Made by a program: the position numbers and the translations under genes
NCBI RefSeq assembly: GCF_937873765.1
Contig: NZ_CALMZC010000014.1
Location: forward strand, 1 to 64,000
Source of the DNA: an uncultured Thiothrix sp.
GTDB lineage: Bacteria > Pseudomonadota > Gammaproteobacteria > Thiotrichales > Thiotrichaceae
Direction: 5' to 3'
DNA length: 64,000 nt
Notes under the pieces: generated by a model
Seen by the model: only the letters and a program-made list of their open reading frames with translations
The model's database searches: none
Told to the model about the DNA's origin: nothing
Shown here: in pieces, positions 53,236-62,987 of the stretch
How positions within the stretch are numbered: position 1 is the first letter of the stretch
Layout of the letters: the number at the start of each line of letters is the position of its first letter

Positions 53236-54495
53236 TCAGTACAAAGTTAACGCGGGCACATACGACATCAATAACAGCACACTAAAGCCCACGAGATAAA
53301 ATGGCCAGAGTTCGCGTACGATTTTCCCTACGGGTTCCCGCGAGATCGCCGCTGCAACAAACAAGGTAGTTCCCACGGGTGGAGTAAAGAGGCCAATACT
53401 TAAATTCACCACCATCATAATGCCAAGTTGCACAGGATCTAAGCCAATCGCTGTACCAATCGACACAAACGTAGGACCTAATAGCAAAATAGCAGCGGGT
53501 AAATCTAGGAACATCCCGACCACTAACATAATGAGATTCATCATCAGGATAATCAGAACCGCATCTTTTAAAACAGTCGTAGCCCAAGTGGCGACTGCGG
53601 TGGGGATGGCGTCAACCGTTAATACATAGCCCACCAGATTAGAGGCTGCAATCACGAGCATGACCACCCCAGTGGTTAAGGTGGTATGCACCAACGCTTT
53701 ATACAGCTTCTGCACACTCATATCCCGATAAATCAAGGTACTCACGATCAAGCCATAAGTCACGGCCATCACGCTCACTTCGGTCGGAGTTGCAATCCCT
53801 GCTCGTAACAAAATTACGATAAACAGAGGCATGGCTAAAGCAGGTGAAGCTGCTAAGGTCGCTTTACCTAAATCCCGCAGAGTGAGTTTTTGGCTTAAGC
53901 GTGGAAAATTCCTTAAGCGCCCTGATAAGTAACAGATCAGCATAAAGCCTGTACAGAGCAAAATCCCCGGTAAGATACCTGCCATAAATAAGGAAGCAAT
54001 CGATTGATTCGAGACTAAAGCATATAAAATCAGCGGAATCGACGGTGGAATTAATCCGGCAATAATAGCCGAAGAGGCAGTGGCTGCAGCCGCAAAGGCG
54101 CCCGGGTAACCTTCACGTTTTTGCCAAGGAATCAGCATTGAACCTAAAGCTGACGCTTCTGCGACCGCTGAACCAGAAACACCGCCGAAAATAGTCGATC
54201 CCACCACCGTTACCTGCCCCAAACCACCGTAATAGCGTCCTACTAGCGCTGTAGCGAATTGAATGAGTTTTTGCCCTAAAGCGCCACCCATCATCAGATT
54301 GCCCGATAGCACAAAGAAGGGGATGGCGAGCAGTGGAAAGCTTTGGGTGGGTTGGAATATTTTCACTACAGCAGTCACGCTGGGCATACCACCGACCCAG
54401 ACAGCCGCTAGCCCAGAGCTAATCACTAAGGCATAGCCTACGGGCAGCGCCAAAATTAGTAAGATGGCGAAGATAATCAGCATGGCTAAGGTCAT
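53236..54495 (-). CDS. TRAP transporter large permease DctM (second system)
   Basis: 419 residues, about twelve helices. 'GSTIFGGVSGSAVAEASALGSMLIP' and 'GLIPPSIPLILYALVSNQSIASLF' (read in pieces) are DctM hallmarks. It is shorter than and distinct from the DctM at 16336. It overlaps dctQ by four bases. Transport of a sugar acid or polyol is inferred from the neighbouring transketolase and SDR genes. Confidence 0.85.
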   Translation of the reverse strand: MTLAMLIIFAILLILALPVGYALVISSGLAAVWVGGMPSVTAVVKIFQPTQSFPLLAIPFFVLSGNLMMGGALGQKLIQFATALVGRYYGGLGQVTVVGSTIFGGVSGSAVAEASALGSMLIPWQKREGYPGAFAAAATASSAIIAGLIPPSIPLILYALVSNQSIASLFMAGILPGILLCTGFMLICYLSGRLRNFPRLSQKLTLRDLGKATLAASPALAMPLFIVILLRAGIATPTEVSVMAVTYGLIVSTLIYRDMSVQKLYKALVHTTLTTGVVMLVIAASNLVGYVLTVDAIPTAVATWATTVLKDAVLIILMMNLIMLVVGMFLDLPAAILLLGPTFVSIGTAIGLDPVQLGIMMVVNLSIGLFTPPVGTTLFVAAAISREPVGKIVRELWPFYLVGFSVLLLMSYVPALTLY

Positions 54496-55049
54496 AAGGA
54501 CTCCTCAAGTGCTGGCTCACGCACACTGAAGGGATTAGGAGCAAACCACAATTTGACAAAAGTCGTGCTAGCCGTTATGCCTAAGCCTATAAAGCACACA
54601 ATCAGTGCTAAATACGCCCAGCGTGCGCTAATACCCGTGGCTGGATAAACTTCAGCCCCAGTAATTTCGACCACTTGCAAACCCACCCAAGCCAAATAGT
54701 AAAAGGTAACGGCGGTGATCACTTGCAAGAGTAAAAATAAGCGGCGTGCATGGGCTGTTTTTAAAATACTGGGTAGTGCGGCGACAGCAATATGTTGCCC
54801 TTGTTGTGCGGCTAAGACGACACCTGCTGCCACTAACCAAGGAAATAAAATACTAGGTAATTCCGTGGGCCAGCCTAAACCTTGGCTGGAGAAATAGCGG
54901 ATAATCACTTCCAGTAGTAAGGTGGTGAACATTACGCTGATCGTGGTAATCGCAATGGCAATAGACGCCATCACGATACCGTTATCCACTACATTCACCA
55001 CAGACACAAGCTTAGAGAGTTTGAGTTCAGAGGTGGATTGAGTGTCCAT
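54492..55049 (-). CDS. TRAP transporter small permease DctQ (second system)
   Basis: 185 residues with four helices and the DctQ-type 'VIIRYFSSQGLGWPTELPSILFPWLVAAG' (read in pieces). It links the binding protein and DctM, and begins two bases after the dctP stop. Confidence 0.82.
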   Translation of the reverse strand: MDTQSTSELKLSKLVSVVNVVDNGIVMASIAIAITTISVMFTTLLLEVIIRYFSSQGLGWPTELPSILFPWLVAAGVVLAAQQGQHIAVAALPSILKTAHARRLFLLLQVITAVTFYYLAWVGLQVVEITGAEVYPATGISARWAYLALIVCFIGLGITASTTFVKLWFAPNPFSVREPALEESL

Positions 55050-55051
55050 GA

Positions 55052-56020
55052 TTACTTGGCTGCTTCAGAGGTGATAAGTTTGACTAGATCAGGATAATCT
55101 TTAGACCATTTGTCATAGACCGATTTAGTCTGTTCAGCGAAAGGGGCTTGATCCACTTCATTAATGGTGACACCCGCCGCCGTCATTTTTTCGCGTAACT
55201 CTTTATCCGCTTTAAGTGAGAGTTCACGATTGAATTGACCGGCTTCAAGTGCTGCTTCTTTCAGTGCTTTTTTGTCATCATCCGATAAACCCGCCCAGAC
55301 CATTTTGCTGGCAAATACGGGAGTGGTTTCGTATTTATGCCCCGTCAAGGAAATGAATTTCTGCACCTCATACAATTTGGAGGAGTAGATATTCATTAAC
55401 GGGTTTTCCTGCCCATCGAATACGCCTTGTTGTAAGGCGACATACAGTTCAGAGAAGGGTAAAGCGCCCGGACTTGCACCTAAAGCATTGAAAATATCCA
55501 AGGTCATAGGGTCTGGGGGAGTACGTAATTTAATGCCTTTTAGGTCTTCAGGCTTCGTGACGGCATGCTTATTATTACTCACATGACGGATGCCATTATC
55601 CCACAGTGCCAGTAATACCAAGCCTTTCTCATCCGCATGTTTAGTCAATTCCTCACTGACAGAACCATCCACCACTTTGTAGGCTTGCTCCAAACTTTTG
55701 AATAAGAACGGCAAACCAATCACCCCAAACTGCGGAACTACACCAGAGGTAGTACCTTGTGAGTTCGCACTTAAAGCTAAAGTACCGAGGCGTAGATTGG
55801 TTAAGGATTCGGTATCATCGCCGTATTGGGAACTAGCACCCACTTCGATCTTGACGCGGCCTTGCGTTTTGGCAGCGACTAATTCGGCGAATTTAGTAGA
55901 GGCTTCAGCTTTGGGGTTGCCGGGGGCAGCGCTGTGGGACAGACGTAGAACTTGTTCAGCCCAGGCTGAAGAGGTAAACAAAGCCATAGCAGTGGCTACA
56001 GCAATTAGTGCTTTTTTCAT
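55052..56020 (-). CDS. TRAP transporter substrate-binding protein DctP (second system)
   Basis: 322 residues from ATG 56020, RBS GGAGGAG; an upstream in-frame start at 56041 is not used. Signal peptide ends SAWA-EQ. DctP motifs 'LRLSHSAAPGNPKAEAS', 'GIKLRTPPDP' with the carboxylate-binding Arg, and 'YVALQQGVFDGQENP'. It resembles the DctP group that binds sugar acids (gluconate, galactonate, rhamnonate type). Confidence 0.85.
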   Translation of the reverse strand: MKKALIAVATAMALFTSSAWAEQVLRLSHSAAPGNPKAEASTKFAELVAAKTQGRVKIEVGASSQYGDDTESLTNLRLGTLALSANSQGTTSGVVPQFGVIGLPFLFKSLEQAYKVVDGSVSEELTKHADEKGLVLLALWDNGIRHVSNNKHAVTKPEDLKGIKLRTPPDPMTLDIFNALGASPGALPFSELYVALQQGVFDGQENPLMNIYSSKLYEVQKFISLTGHKYETTPVFASKMVWAGLSDDDKKALKEAALEAGQFNRELSLKADKELREKMTAAGVTINEVDQAPFAEQTKSVYDKWSKDYPDLVKLITSEAAK

Positions 56021-56042
56021 AACTCCTCCAATTGTTATCAAG

Positions 56043-56064
56043 CAACAAGCCTATAGGCTTGTTG
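56043..56064. repeat. 22-bp perfect palindrome between transketolase and dctP genes
   Basis: CAACAAGCCTA followed by its complement TAGGCTTGTTG. It lies in the 80-base gap of the minus-strand operon. It could be an intercistronic hairpin or an internal operator. No T run follows. Confidence 0.55.
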
Positions 56065-56100
56065 TCGGGTTGCCCTAAGGCAGAAAGAAACTCAATCTAA

Positions 56101-57099
56101 TCACAACCAGCTTTTAATCTTGCTCGCCATGACGCTCGTCGAAATGCCATAACGATCATGCAAGGTCGGCAAAGCGCCCGCATCCAAAAACGCATCTGGT
56201 AACGCTATTTGACGGAAAGCAGGGGTCACACTGGAGCGCAATAACAAACTTGCTACTGCTTCGCCTAAGCCTCCAATCACCGAATGATTTTCCGCCACAA
56301 TCACCAAGCGCCCACTCTTACTGGCTTCTTGCAGAATAGTCGTTTCATCTAAAGGTTTAATGGTAGGCACATGCAGAACCGCAACCTCTACTTGATCTTT
56401 TGCCAAGGCATCAGATGTTTCTAAGGCACGCATGGTCATAATGCCGCTGGCAATAATCAGTACATCTTTACCATCACGTAGCCGCTTAGCCTTACCTAGC
56501 TCAAACTGATAATCATATTCGTCTAAGACTAAAGGCACATTGCCACGCAATAAGCGCATATACACAGGACCTTGGTGTGCTGCAATGGCAGGAACGGCTT
56601 GTTCAATATCTAAGGCGTCGCAAGGATCAACAATCGTCAAGCCCGGAATACCACGCATCATGGCAATATCTTCGGTAGCTTGATGGCTAGGACCATAGCC
56701 GGTAGTTAAGCCAGGGAGTGCTGCGCAGATTTTCACATTCAAATCTTCTTCACAAATGACTTGATGAATAAAGTCATAAGCGCGGCGCGTAGCAAACACG
56801 GCATAACTGGTAGCAAACGGCATCAAGCCGGTCTTTGCCATCCCACCCGCTGCCGCTAGCAATAGTTGCTCCGCCATGCCCATTTGATAAAAACGCTCTG
56901 GATGTGCTTGGGCAAAGATATGCAAATCAGTGTATTTACTTAAATCCGCACTCATACCCACTAAATCAGGGCGCTCTTTAGCCAGTTCGACTAAGGCATG
57001 TCCGAAGGGTGCAGCTTTTACGCGTTGGCCTTCAGCGGCAATCGAGGCAATCATCGCTGAGGTGGTTAAGCGCGGTTTCTTTTCAACAGTCACATTCAT
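56101..57099 (-). CDS. Transketolase C-terminal subunit (split transketolase)
   Basis: 332 residues covering the pyrimidine-binding and C-terminal domains: 'DLSKYTDLHIFAQAHPERFYQMGMAEQ' (read in pieces) with the Glu that activates thiamine diphosphate, 'PFATSYAVFATRRAYDFI' and 'AENHSVIGGLG'. It pairs with the N-terminal subunit encoded just before it with a 4-base overlap. A dedicated catabolic transketolase rather than the housekeeping one is likely. Confidence 0.85.
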   Translation of the reverse strand: MNVTVEKKPRLTTSAMIASIAAEGQRVKAAPFGHALVELAKERPDLVGMSADLSKYTDLHIFAQAHPERFYQMGMAEQLLLAAAGGMAKTGLMPFATSYAVFATRRAYDFIHQVICEEDLNVKICAALPGLTTGYGPSHQATEDIAMMRGIPGLTIVDPCDALDIEQAVPAIAAHQGPVYMRLLRGNVPLVLDEYDYQFELGKAKRLRDGKDVLIIASGIMTMRALETSDALAKDQVEVAVLHVPTIKPLDETTILQEASKSGRLVIVAENHSVIGGLGEAVASLLLRSSVTPAFRQIALPDAFLDAGALPTLHDRYGISTSVMASKIKSWL

Positions 57100-57947
57100 G
57101 CTTGTGCTCCTGAGTTAAATGCAGCATCCAGAATAGCGATGGCTTGTTGCCATTCGGCAGCATCTACACGAATAAAGTGATTCTTATCGCGCTGCTCCAA
57201 AAACGGCACACCTTTACCCATTAAAGTATCGCAGAGTATCACGCGCGGTTGTGCGGCCTCTAAGTGGCGTGCTGTATCAAAGGCTTGCTTCACGGCTGCT
57301 AGGTCATTGCCATTCACCCGCTGCACATGCCAGCCAAAGGCTTGCCATTTATCCGCTAAGGGTTCAAAACTTAAAATCTTGCTGGAATGTCCATCCGCTT
57401 GCTGATTATTAATATCGACCAAGCAAATCAGATTACTCAAGCTATAATGTGCCGCCGACATCGCGGCTTCCCATGTAGCACCTTCATCTAACTCCCCATC
57501 AGACATGGAGTTATAGACAAAGGCTGGGTTATTTTGATGGCGCAAACCTAACGCTATCCCAACACCAATAGCTAAGCCTTGTCCTAAAGAGCCGCCCGAA
57601 ATTTCCATCCCCGGTGTATAAGCGGCCATGCCTGACATGGGTAAGCGGCTATCATCACAGCCATAAGTTTCTAATTCCTCAGCCGGAATAATCCCTGCTT
57701 CAATCAACGCCGCATAATGCGCAATCGCATAATGCCCGTGTGAGAGTAGAAAACGGTCGCGTTGCTGCCAATCAGGATCAGCCGCTTTAAATTGCATAGC
57801 ATGGCAATAGGCGGTGGCTAAAACATCGGCATAACCCAAAGCTTGACCGATATAGCCTTGGCCTTGGATTTCACCCATCTGTAGGGCATAACGTCGAATA
57901 TGATAAGCGTGTTCGGCAAGTGGGTTTAAATTGCTAGCTGTGTGCAT
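57096..57947 (-). CDS. Transketolase N-terminal subunit (split transketolase)
   Basis: 283 residues forming the TPP-diphosphate-binding domain: 'FLLSHGHYAIAHYAALIEAGIIP', 'ISGGSLGQGLAIGVGIALG', 'SDGELDEGATWEAAMSAAHY' and 'LVDINNQQADG' (Asp/Asn for Mg2+). Together with the partner it transfers two-carbon ketol units. It comes after the SDR gene, so the SDR may supply a ketose. Confidence 0.85.
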   Translation of the reverse strand: MHTASNLNPLAEHAYHIRRYALQMGEIQGQGYIGQALGYADVLATAYCHAMQFKAADPDWQQRDRFLLSHGHYAIAHYAALIEAGIIPAEELETYGCDDSRLPMSGMAAYTPGMEISGGSLGQGLAIGVGIALGLRHQNNPAFVYNSMSDGELDEGATWEAAMSAAHYSLSNLICLVDINNQQADGHSSKILSFEPLADKWQAFGWHVQRVNGNDLAAVKQAFDTARHLEAAQPRVILCDTLMGKGVPFLEQRDKNHFIRVDAAEWQQAIAILDAAFNSGAQA

Positions 57948-57958
57948 TTTTTATTCCT

Positions 57959-58708
57959 TTAGTGAATCAACATGCCGCCATTGACATCCAAAGTAATACC
58001 CGTGAGGTAAGTGGATAAGTTACTGGCTAGGAATAAACAGGCATTGCCCACATCGGCTGCGTCACCTAAACGATTCAAAGGAATGCCTTTAAGAATATCG
58101 GTACGCATCTGATCAGTGAGCTTGCCCGAGGTAATATCGGTTTGAATTAAGCCGGGAGTGATTGAGTTAACCCGAATATTATCAGCACCCAATTCACGCG
58201 CCATCGCTTTGGCAAGGCCTAATACCCCAGCTTTTGCCGCTGAATAATGTGGGCCACCAAAGATACCGCCACCGCGCTGTGCAGAAACCGAAGACATGCA
58301 GATAATGCTGCCACTTCGACGACTGCGGAAATGGGGGACGAGGGCTTGACTCATGTACAGCGTACCGCGTAAAGATACGTCGGTAATCGCTTCGTAATCG
58401 CGCGGTTGAATGTCCATGAATTTGACAGGCTGAGTGATACCCGCGTTATTGACCAGAATATCGACTTGCCCAAAGGCAGCTAGGACTTGTTCGGCTGCTG
58501 CCAAGCAGGATTCGCGATGAGTCACATTGCAAGCTAAGCCAATATGCCCTTCACCTAAACTTGCTGCTGCATCGCTAGCCGCTTGAGCATCTAAATCCAG
58601 AATGGCGACTCGTGCACCGTGCTCGGCAAAAATTTGTGCGGTACGCCGCCCGATTCCACGTAAGGATGCCGCGCCCGTAATGACGGCAGTACGATCTTTT
58701 AACAGCAT
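57959..58708 (-). CDS. SDR-family dehydrogenase (polyol/sugar type)
   Basis: 249 residues from ATG 58708 (RBS AGGAGAGG). The cofactor loop reads TGAASLRGIGRRTA, with an insertion compared with TGxxxGxG; 'DLDAQAA' suggests NAD(H). NNAG, catalytic Ser in MSSVSAQRG and YSAAK complete the site. First gene of the operon; the product would be a ketose or keto acid used by the split transketolase. The exact sugar is unknown. Confidence 0.82.
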   Translation of the reverse strand: MLLKDRTAVITGAASLRGIGRRTAQIFAEHGARVAILDLDAQAASDAAASLGEGHIGLACNVTHRESCLAAAEQVLAAFGQVDILVNNAGITQPVKFMDIQPRDYEAITDVSLRGTLYMSQALVPHFRSRRSGSIICMSSVSAQRGGGIFGGPHYSAAKAGVLGLAKAMARELGADNIRVNSITPGLIQTDITSGKLTDQMRTDILKGIPLNRLGDAADVGNACLFLASNLSTYLTGITLDVNGGMLIH

Positions 58709-58811
58709 AAACACCTCTCCTAGGTTTAGCGGGGTTGATCCCCTTGCTTGATGTGGACTTAAGGTTATATGCTAGGACGCACAAGCTCAAACGAATAAAA
58801 ATGGTAAATAG

Positions 58812-58826
58812 ATGAATCTAATTCAT
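58812..58826. promoter_or_regulatory. LysR-type palindrome in the divergent SDR/LysR promoter
   Basis: ATGAAT-CTA-ATTCAT, containing a T-N11-A type core (TGAATctaATTCA), nine bases before the LysR start and about 100 bases before the SDR gene. Expected place for the regulator's binding site. Confidence 0.5.
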
Positions 58827-58834
58827 GTGAAACG

Positions 58835-59725
58835 ATGCGTAAAATCCCCCCTTTAAAAGCACTGCAAGCCTTTGAAGCTGCGTCTCGTTTAGGTTCTTTT
58901 GCCGCTGCTTCAGATGAATTGCATCTCACCCCTTCAGCGATTAGTCATCAAATACGCTTGCTCGAGCAACAATTAGGCGTGACCTTATTTCATCGGGTGC
59001 ATCGAGCGGTGGAACTAACAGATATTGGGCGGCGTTATGCCGAGGTGATTGCCGAAGCCTTTGGTTTAATTGAGGCTAATACCCGTAGCATCGAACGCAC
59101 GGGTAAAAGCGATATTCTAACCATTCACAGTGTGCCGAGCTTTGCGACGCAGTGGTTGATGCCGCGCTTATCACGCTTCTCGGCGCTTAATCCTGATATT
59201 GATGTGCGCTTGAATGCTTCAGTAGCGACCATTGATTTAGCGGCTGGTGAGGCGGATTTTGATATTCGCTATGGCAGTGTATTTCCCAGTTCTGGTATGG
59301 AGGTGCAGCCCTTTCCTGAAGAAACGATTGTTATCACCTGCTCACCGAAAGTCCTCGTGGGGCAAACACTCAATCTCGCCGAAACGGCTTTAATTCACTC
59401 TGAAATCAATCTGTATACTTGGCGCGAATGGCAGCGTGATCATCCTGAAACCAAGCTGCCTTTGGATCGCGGCTTACGTTTTGACCGCTCGTTTATGGCA
59501 ATTAATGCGGCGGTGGATGGTTTGGGAGTGGCGATTGAAAGTCGCCTGATGATCGAGCGTGAATTAGAGGCAGGTAAGCTGATATTGCCGTTTGGCATGA
59601 TCGGACCGAAGTTAGTATGCCATCGCTTAACTTATTTAAAGACCAAAGCGCATTTTCAGAAAATGAAAGCCTTTCGGCAGTGGTTGTTTGAGGAGTTGAA
59701 TAAGACGATGGCGAATCTTACTTGA
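58835..59725 (+). CDS. LysR-family regulator (GcvA-like)
   Basis: 296 residues. N-terminal HTH 'LKALQAFEAASRLGSFAAASDELHLTPSAISHQIRLLE' (read in pieces) and the effector domain of the GcvA/TrpI group ('DFDIRYG', 'GVAIESRLMIERELEAGKL'). Divergent from the SDR-transketolase-TRAP operon, which it most likely controls in response to the transported sugar or its product. Confidence 0.87.
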   Translation: MRKIPPLKALQAFEAASRLGSFAAASDELHLTPSAISHQIRLLEQQLGVTLFHRVHRAVELTDIGRRYAEVIAEAFGLIEANTRSIERTGKSDILTIHSVPSFATQWLMPRLSRFSALNPDIDVRLNASVATIDLAAGEADFDIRYGSVFPSSGMEVQPFPEETIVITCSPKVLVGQTLNLAETALIHSEINLYTWREWQRDHPETKLPLDRGLRFDRSFMAINAAVDGLGVAIESRLMIERELEAGKLILPFGMIGPKLVCHRLTYLKTKAHFQKMKAFRQWLFEELNKTMANLT

Positions 59726-59798
59726 AACTAGGTGAGCGCAACATCTTCAAGCTCCTATGTTTAACTAATGATGCCCGTTCAGTTATAGGAAGTGAAAT

Positions 59799-60146
59799 AT
59801 GTCTGAATCGCTAGTGAGCTCGAAAGCACTAAACAAAGAGGTATTAGCCGCCGCTTTAGGACAGCTACCTGATTGGCAGATAGTTAGCTCCAACTCACCT
59901 AAATACCCTAGCCAACAGTATCAGGAGCTTTATCGGAGTTTCAAATTTGAGAGTTTCGAGGCGGCGATGGGCTTTATGACGCAAGCCACTCCCATTATTA
60001 GCCAGCTTGATCATCATCTGCGTTGGGAAAATAATTGGCGCACCGTTGCGGTTTGGCTAACCACTTGGGATGCAGGACATCAAATTTCTAGTTTGGATCT
60101 TGAATTGGCTAAGCAATTAACGCTGCTGTACCAGAAACTCTCTTAA
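59799..60146 (+). CDS. Pterin-4a-carbinolamine dehydratase-like protein
   Basis: 115 residues, RBS AGGAAG. PCD-fold pattern 'SQLDHHLRWENNWRTVAVWLTTWDAGHQISSLDLELAK' (read in pieces). The first two catalytic His (72, 73) are present, but the third, normally in 'LTTHD', is Trp90, and the usual HHPEW is HHLRW. It may be weakly active or have another role. No phenylalanine hydroxylase gene is nearby. It overlaps the convergent AlaX gene by four bases. Confidence 0.75.
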   Translation: MSESLVSSKALNKEVLAAALGQLPDWQIVSSNSPKYPSQQYQELYRSFKFESFEAAMGFMTQATPIISQLDHHLRWENNWRTVAVWLTTWDAGHQISSLDLELAKQLTLLYQKLS

Positions 60147-60859
60147 ACCAAAGCCAACCGCACCCGCCGATTCAATTTGCCTTTCTTTTCAATTTTCGTA
60201 ATCGTGACTTGGCCGATTTCACCAGTATGTTTTAAATGTGTGCCACCACAAGGTTGTAAATCCACGCCTTGCACATTAATTAAACGCACTCGACCCGAAC
60301 CACGGGGCGGCTGCACTGACATAGTTTTCACCAGTTCAGGATTAGCGTCCAATTCAGCATCCGTGATCCAACTTTCACTCACGGGTAAATCTTGGTCGAT
60401 TAAGGCTTGCAGTTGTGTGGTAATCTGATCTTTATCGAGAATCGAATCGGGAATGTCAAAATCCAAACGGCCTTCGCCTGCACTAATTGAGCCACCCGTG
60501 ACCGCATAAGGCAGCACCACTGACAGTAAATGTAAAGCGGTGTGCACCCGCATGTGGCTATAACGAGTTGCCCAATCGAGCTGCATCTCGATTCTATCAC
60601 CAACACTTGGCAGCGCATTATTTTCAGTGGGCAGATGCACCACGCGTGTATGGCTAGCATCCTCCCAAACGGTCGTGGCGATCATGATTTCTCGACCACT
60701 ACTTAAGCGTAAAATACCTTTATCGCCGGGTTGCCCGCCACCAGTGGGATAAAACAGCGTGCGATCTAAAATGATCCCACCTTGTTCCGAGAGTGCGAGC
60801 ACGTGAGCTTGGGCCGTGGTTTGATAGGCATCGAGGCGGAAGAGTAATTCGGTGCTCAT
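60143..60859 (-). CDS. AlaX-type alanyl-tRNA editing protein
   Basis: 238 residues. 'LDRTLFYPTGGGQPGDKGIL' and the zinc site 'HMRVHTALHLL' plus 'QPCGGTHLKHTGEIG' are the AlaX/AlaRS editing-domain signatures. It hydrolyses Ser- or Gly-tRNA(Ala). The length fits the AlaX-M type. No catalytic synthetase domain is attached. Confidence 0.88.
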   Translation of the reverse strand: MSTELLFRLDAYQTTAQAHVLALSEQGGIILDRTLFYPTGGGQPGDKGILRLSSGREIMIATTVWEDASHTRVVHLPTENNALPSVGDRIEMQLDWATRYSHMRVHTALHLLSVVLPYAVTGGSISAGEGRLDFDIPDSILDKDQITTQLQALIDQDLPVSESWITDAELDANPELVKTMSVQPPRGSGRVRLINVQGVDLQPCGGTHLKHTGEIGQVTITKIEKKGKLNRRVRLALV

Positions 60860-61045
60860 AGGGTGGGAGATTCTTGAAATAGAAACAAAGACTAATATGA
60901 CAAATAAAAGCGCCTAAAGAAAGCAAGTCTTGAAGCATTGAGTTATGGTTTGATACTGCGTTAATTATATAAGCTAGTGTGCTCATCAATTGCCCGCACG
61001 CTTGCCCCATGCTTTAATGCTCATCCAACCACAGGGAGAGGCATT

Positions 61046-62953
61046 ATGCTGAATGAACAACAACAAACGCAGTTAGTCATCGATCGTCTGCGTAGCCAAT
61101 GGTTAGCGAAACGTGCAAGTGCAAAAACTAAGGCAGATTGGCAGCCTTTTGAGCAGCGTTTGCAACAATATTTGCCAGCATTAATCAACGAATTAAGCAG
61201 TGTGTACGGCGAACGCGCCGACTTTCTGAGTTTCCTTGAGACCCTATTAAAAGCTGCCTATCACGCATGGCTTGAGCGTGCTCCAGCTTTAAAAGCGCAA
61301 GATGCAGAGCATGAGCATCACCCTGATTGGTTCACGTCCGAAACGATGGTGGGTGGGGTGTGTTATGTGGATTTATTCGCGGGTAATCTACAAGGTATCA
61401 TTGCCAAAATACCGTATTTCCAAGAGCTAGGTTTGACCTATCTGCATCTGATGCCGCTGTTTAAATGTCCCGAAGGGCAGAGCGATGGCGGTTATGCGGT
61501 GAGTAGTTATCGGGAGGTGAATCCCAGCTTGGGTACGATTGAAGATTTGCGCGCGGTGGCGCAAGCGTTGAAAGCGGCAGGCATTACTTTAGTAGTCGAT
61601 TTTATTTTTAATCACACTTCCAACGAGCATCATTGGGCGCAGGAGGCGGTGAAGGGTAATCCACACTATCAGGATTTTTATTATTTTTTCCCTGATCGAC
61701 GTATGCCCGATGCCTATGATCAAACCGTGCGCGAAATCTTCCCTGATCAGCATCCGGGTGCATTTTCGCAGTTGGCGGATGGGCGCTGGGTGTGGACGAC
61801 GTTTAATAGTTTTCAATGGGATTTGAATTACAGCAATCCAGCCACCTTCACCGCGATGGCCGAAGAAATGCTGTTTATTGCCAATCTTGGCGTGGATATT
61901 TTGCGCATGGATGCGGTAGCCTTTATTTGGAAACAACTCGGTACCGATTGTGAAAATCTGCCCCAAGCACATGCCCTGATTCGTGCTTTTAATGCGGTGG
62001 CACGTATTGCTGCTCCGAGCTTATTATTCAAATCTGAAGCGATTGTCCATCCTGATAAAGTGGTGCAATACATCGCCCCGAATGAATGCCAACTTTCCTA
62101 TAACCCCTTACAAATGGCCCTCTTGTGGAATTCACTCGCTACCCGTGAAGTCAATCTGCTCCAACAAGCTTTAGAGCGTCGCCACAATCTGCCTGCACAT
62201 ACCGCTTGGGTGAATTATGTGCGCTGTCATGATGATATTGGCTGGACGTTTGCGGATGAAGATGCTGCCGAGTTTGGTATTAATGGTTTTTTCCATCGCC
62301 AGTTTTTGAATCAGTTTTATGTGAATCGCTTTGCGGGTAGTTTCGCACGTGGTGTGCCTTTTCAAGATAATCCAGTGACTGGGGATTGTCGTATTAGTGG
62401 TATGTGCGCAGCTTTGGTCGGCTTGGAACAGCATGATCCATTAGCGATTGACCGCATTATGTTACTCCATAGCGTGGCCTTGAGTTCGGGGGGGGTACCT
62501 TTGATTTATCTGGGTGATGAAGTGGGCACGCTGAATGATTACGGTTTTGCTCAAGATCTCCATAAAGCTGATGACTCGCGCTGGGTACACCGCCCGCCCG
62601 CCGATTTAGTACGTTATGAACAGCGCCACGATCTACAAACTGATGCAGGTAAGGTGTTTAAGCGCTTACTGCATTTAATTCAACTACGCAAAAACACACC
62701 TGCTTTGGGGGGTACACAGTTAGTGACGTTTAATGCGCGTAACCCGCATGTTTTGGGTTATTGGCGTGGGGAGCAAGAGCGCGTCTTAGTGTTGGCGAAT
62801 TTCAGTGACCATGCCCAAGGGGTGAATGCTTTAACACTTTCCGCCTTACCCAATAGAGTACTTGATCTAATTAGTGGTGAGACGGTCTCGGTGGTAAATG
62901 GTGTAAAGCTTGAGCCCTATCAGTTTATGTGGCTGAGTATGTCGAACAGCTAA
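61046..62953 (+). CDS. Amylosucrase (GH13 subfamily 4)
   Basis: 635 residues from ATG 61046 (RBS GGGAGAGG); an upstream start at 60977 is not needed. The helical N-terminal domain is followed by the GH13 barrel: '[13 protein letters not shown]', nucleophile Asp in '[12 protein letters not shown]', acid/base Glu in '[10 protein letters not shown]' and third Asp in 'VRCHDDIGW'. The '...[15 protein letters not shown]' stretch and total length match amylosucrases, which build alpha-1,4-glucan from sucrose and release fructose. It lacks a signal peptide, so it is cytoplasmic. It could link sucrose to glycogen. No sucrose synthase gene is next to it. Confidence 0.87.
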   Translation: MLNEQQQTQLVIDRLRSQWLAKRASAKTKADWQPFEQRLQQYLPALINELSSVYGERADFLSFLETLLKAAYHAWLERAPALKAQDAEHEHHPDWFTSETMVGGVCYVDLFAGNLQGIIAKIPYFQELGLTYLHLMPLFKCPEGQSDGGYAVSSYREVNPSLGTIEDLRAVAQALKAAGITLVVDFIFNHTSNEHHWAQEAVKGNPHYQDFYYFFPDRRMPDAYDQTVREIFPDQHPGAFSQLADGRWVWTTFNSFQWDLNYSNPATFTAMAEEMLFIANLGVDILRMDAVAFIWKQLGTDCENLPQAHALIRAFNAVARIAAPSLLFKSEAIVHPDKVVQYIAPNECQLSYNPLQMALLWNSLATREVNLLQQALERRHNLPAHTAWVNYVRCHDDIGWTFADEDAAEFGINGFFHRQFLNQFYVNRFAGSFARGVPFQDNPVTGDCRISGMCAALVGLEQHDPLAIDRIMLLHSVALSSGGVPLIYLGDEVGTLNDYGFAQDLHKADDSRWVHRPPADLVRYEQRHDLQTDAGKVFKRLLHLIQLRKNTPALGGTQLVTFNARNPHVLGYWRGEQERVLVLANFSDHAQGVNALTLSALPNRVLDLISGETVSVVNGVKLEPYQFMWLSMSNS

Positions 62954-62987
62954 ACTGTCTAGCGTGAGCGAGTCTAAGTTGGGTAAA

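Noticed and set aside
55052-58708. Sulfoquinovose or apiose pathway, because of the split transketolase.
   Set aside because: No isomerase, kinase or sulfo-specific genes are present; substrate left open.
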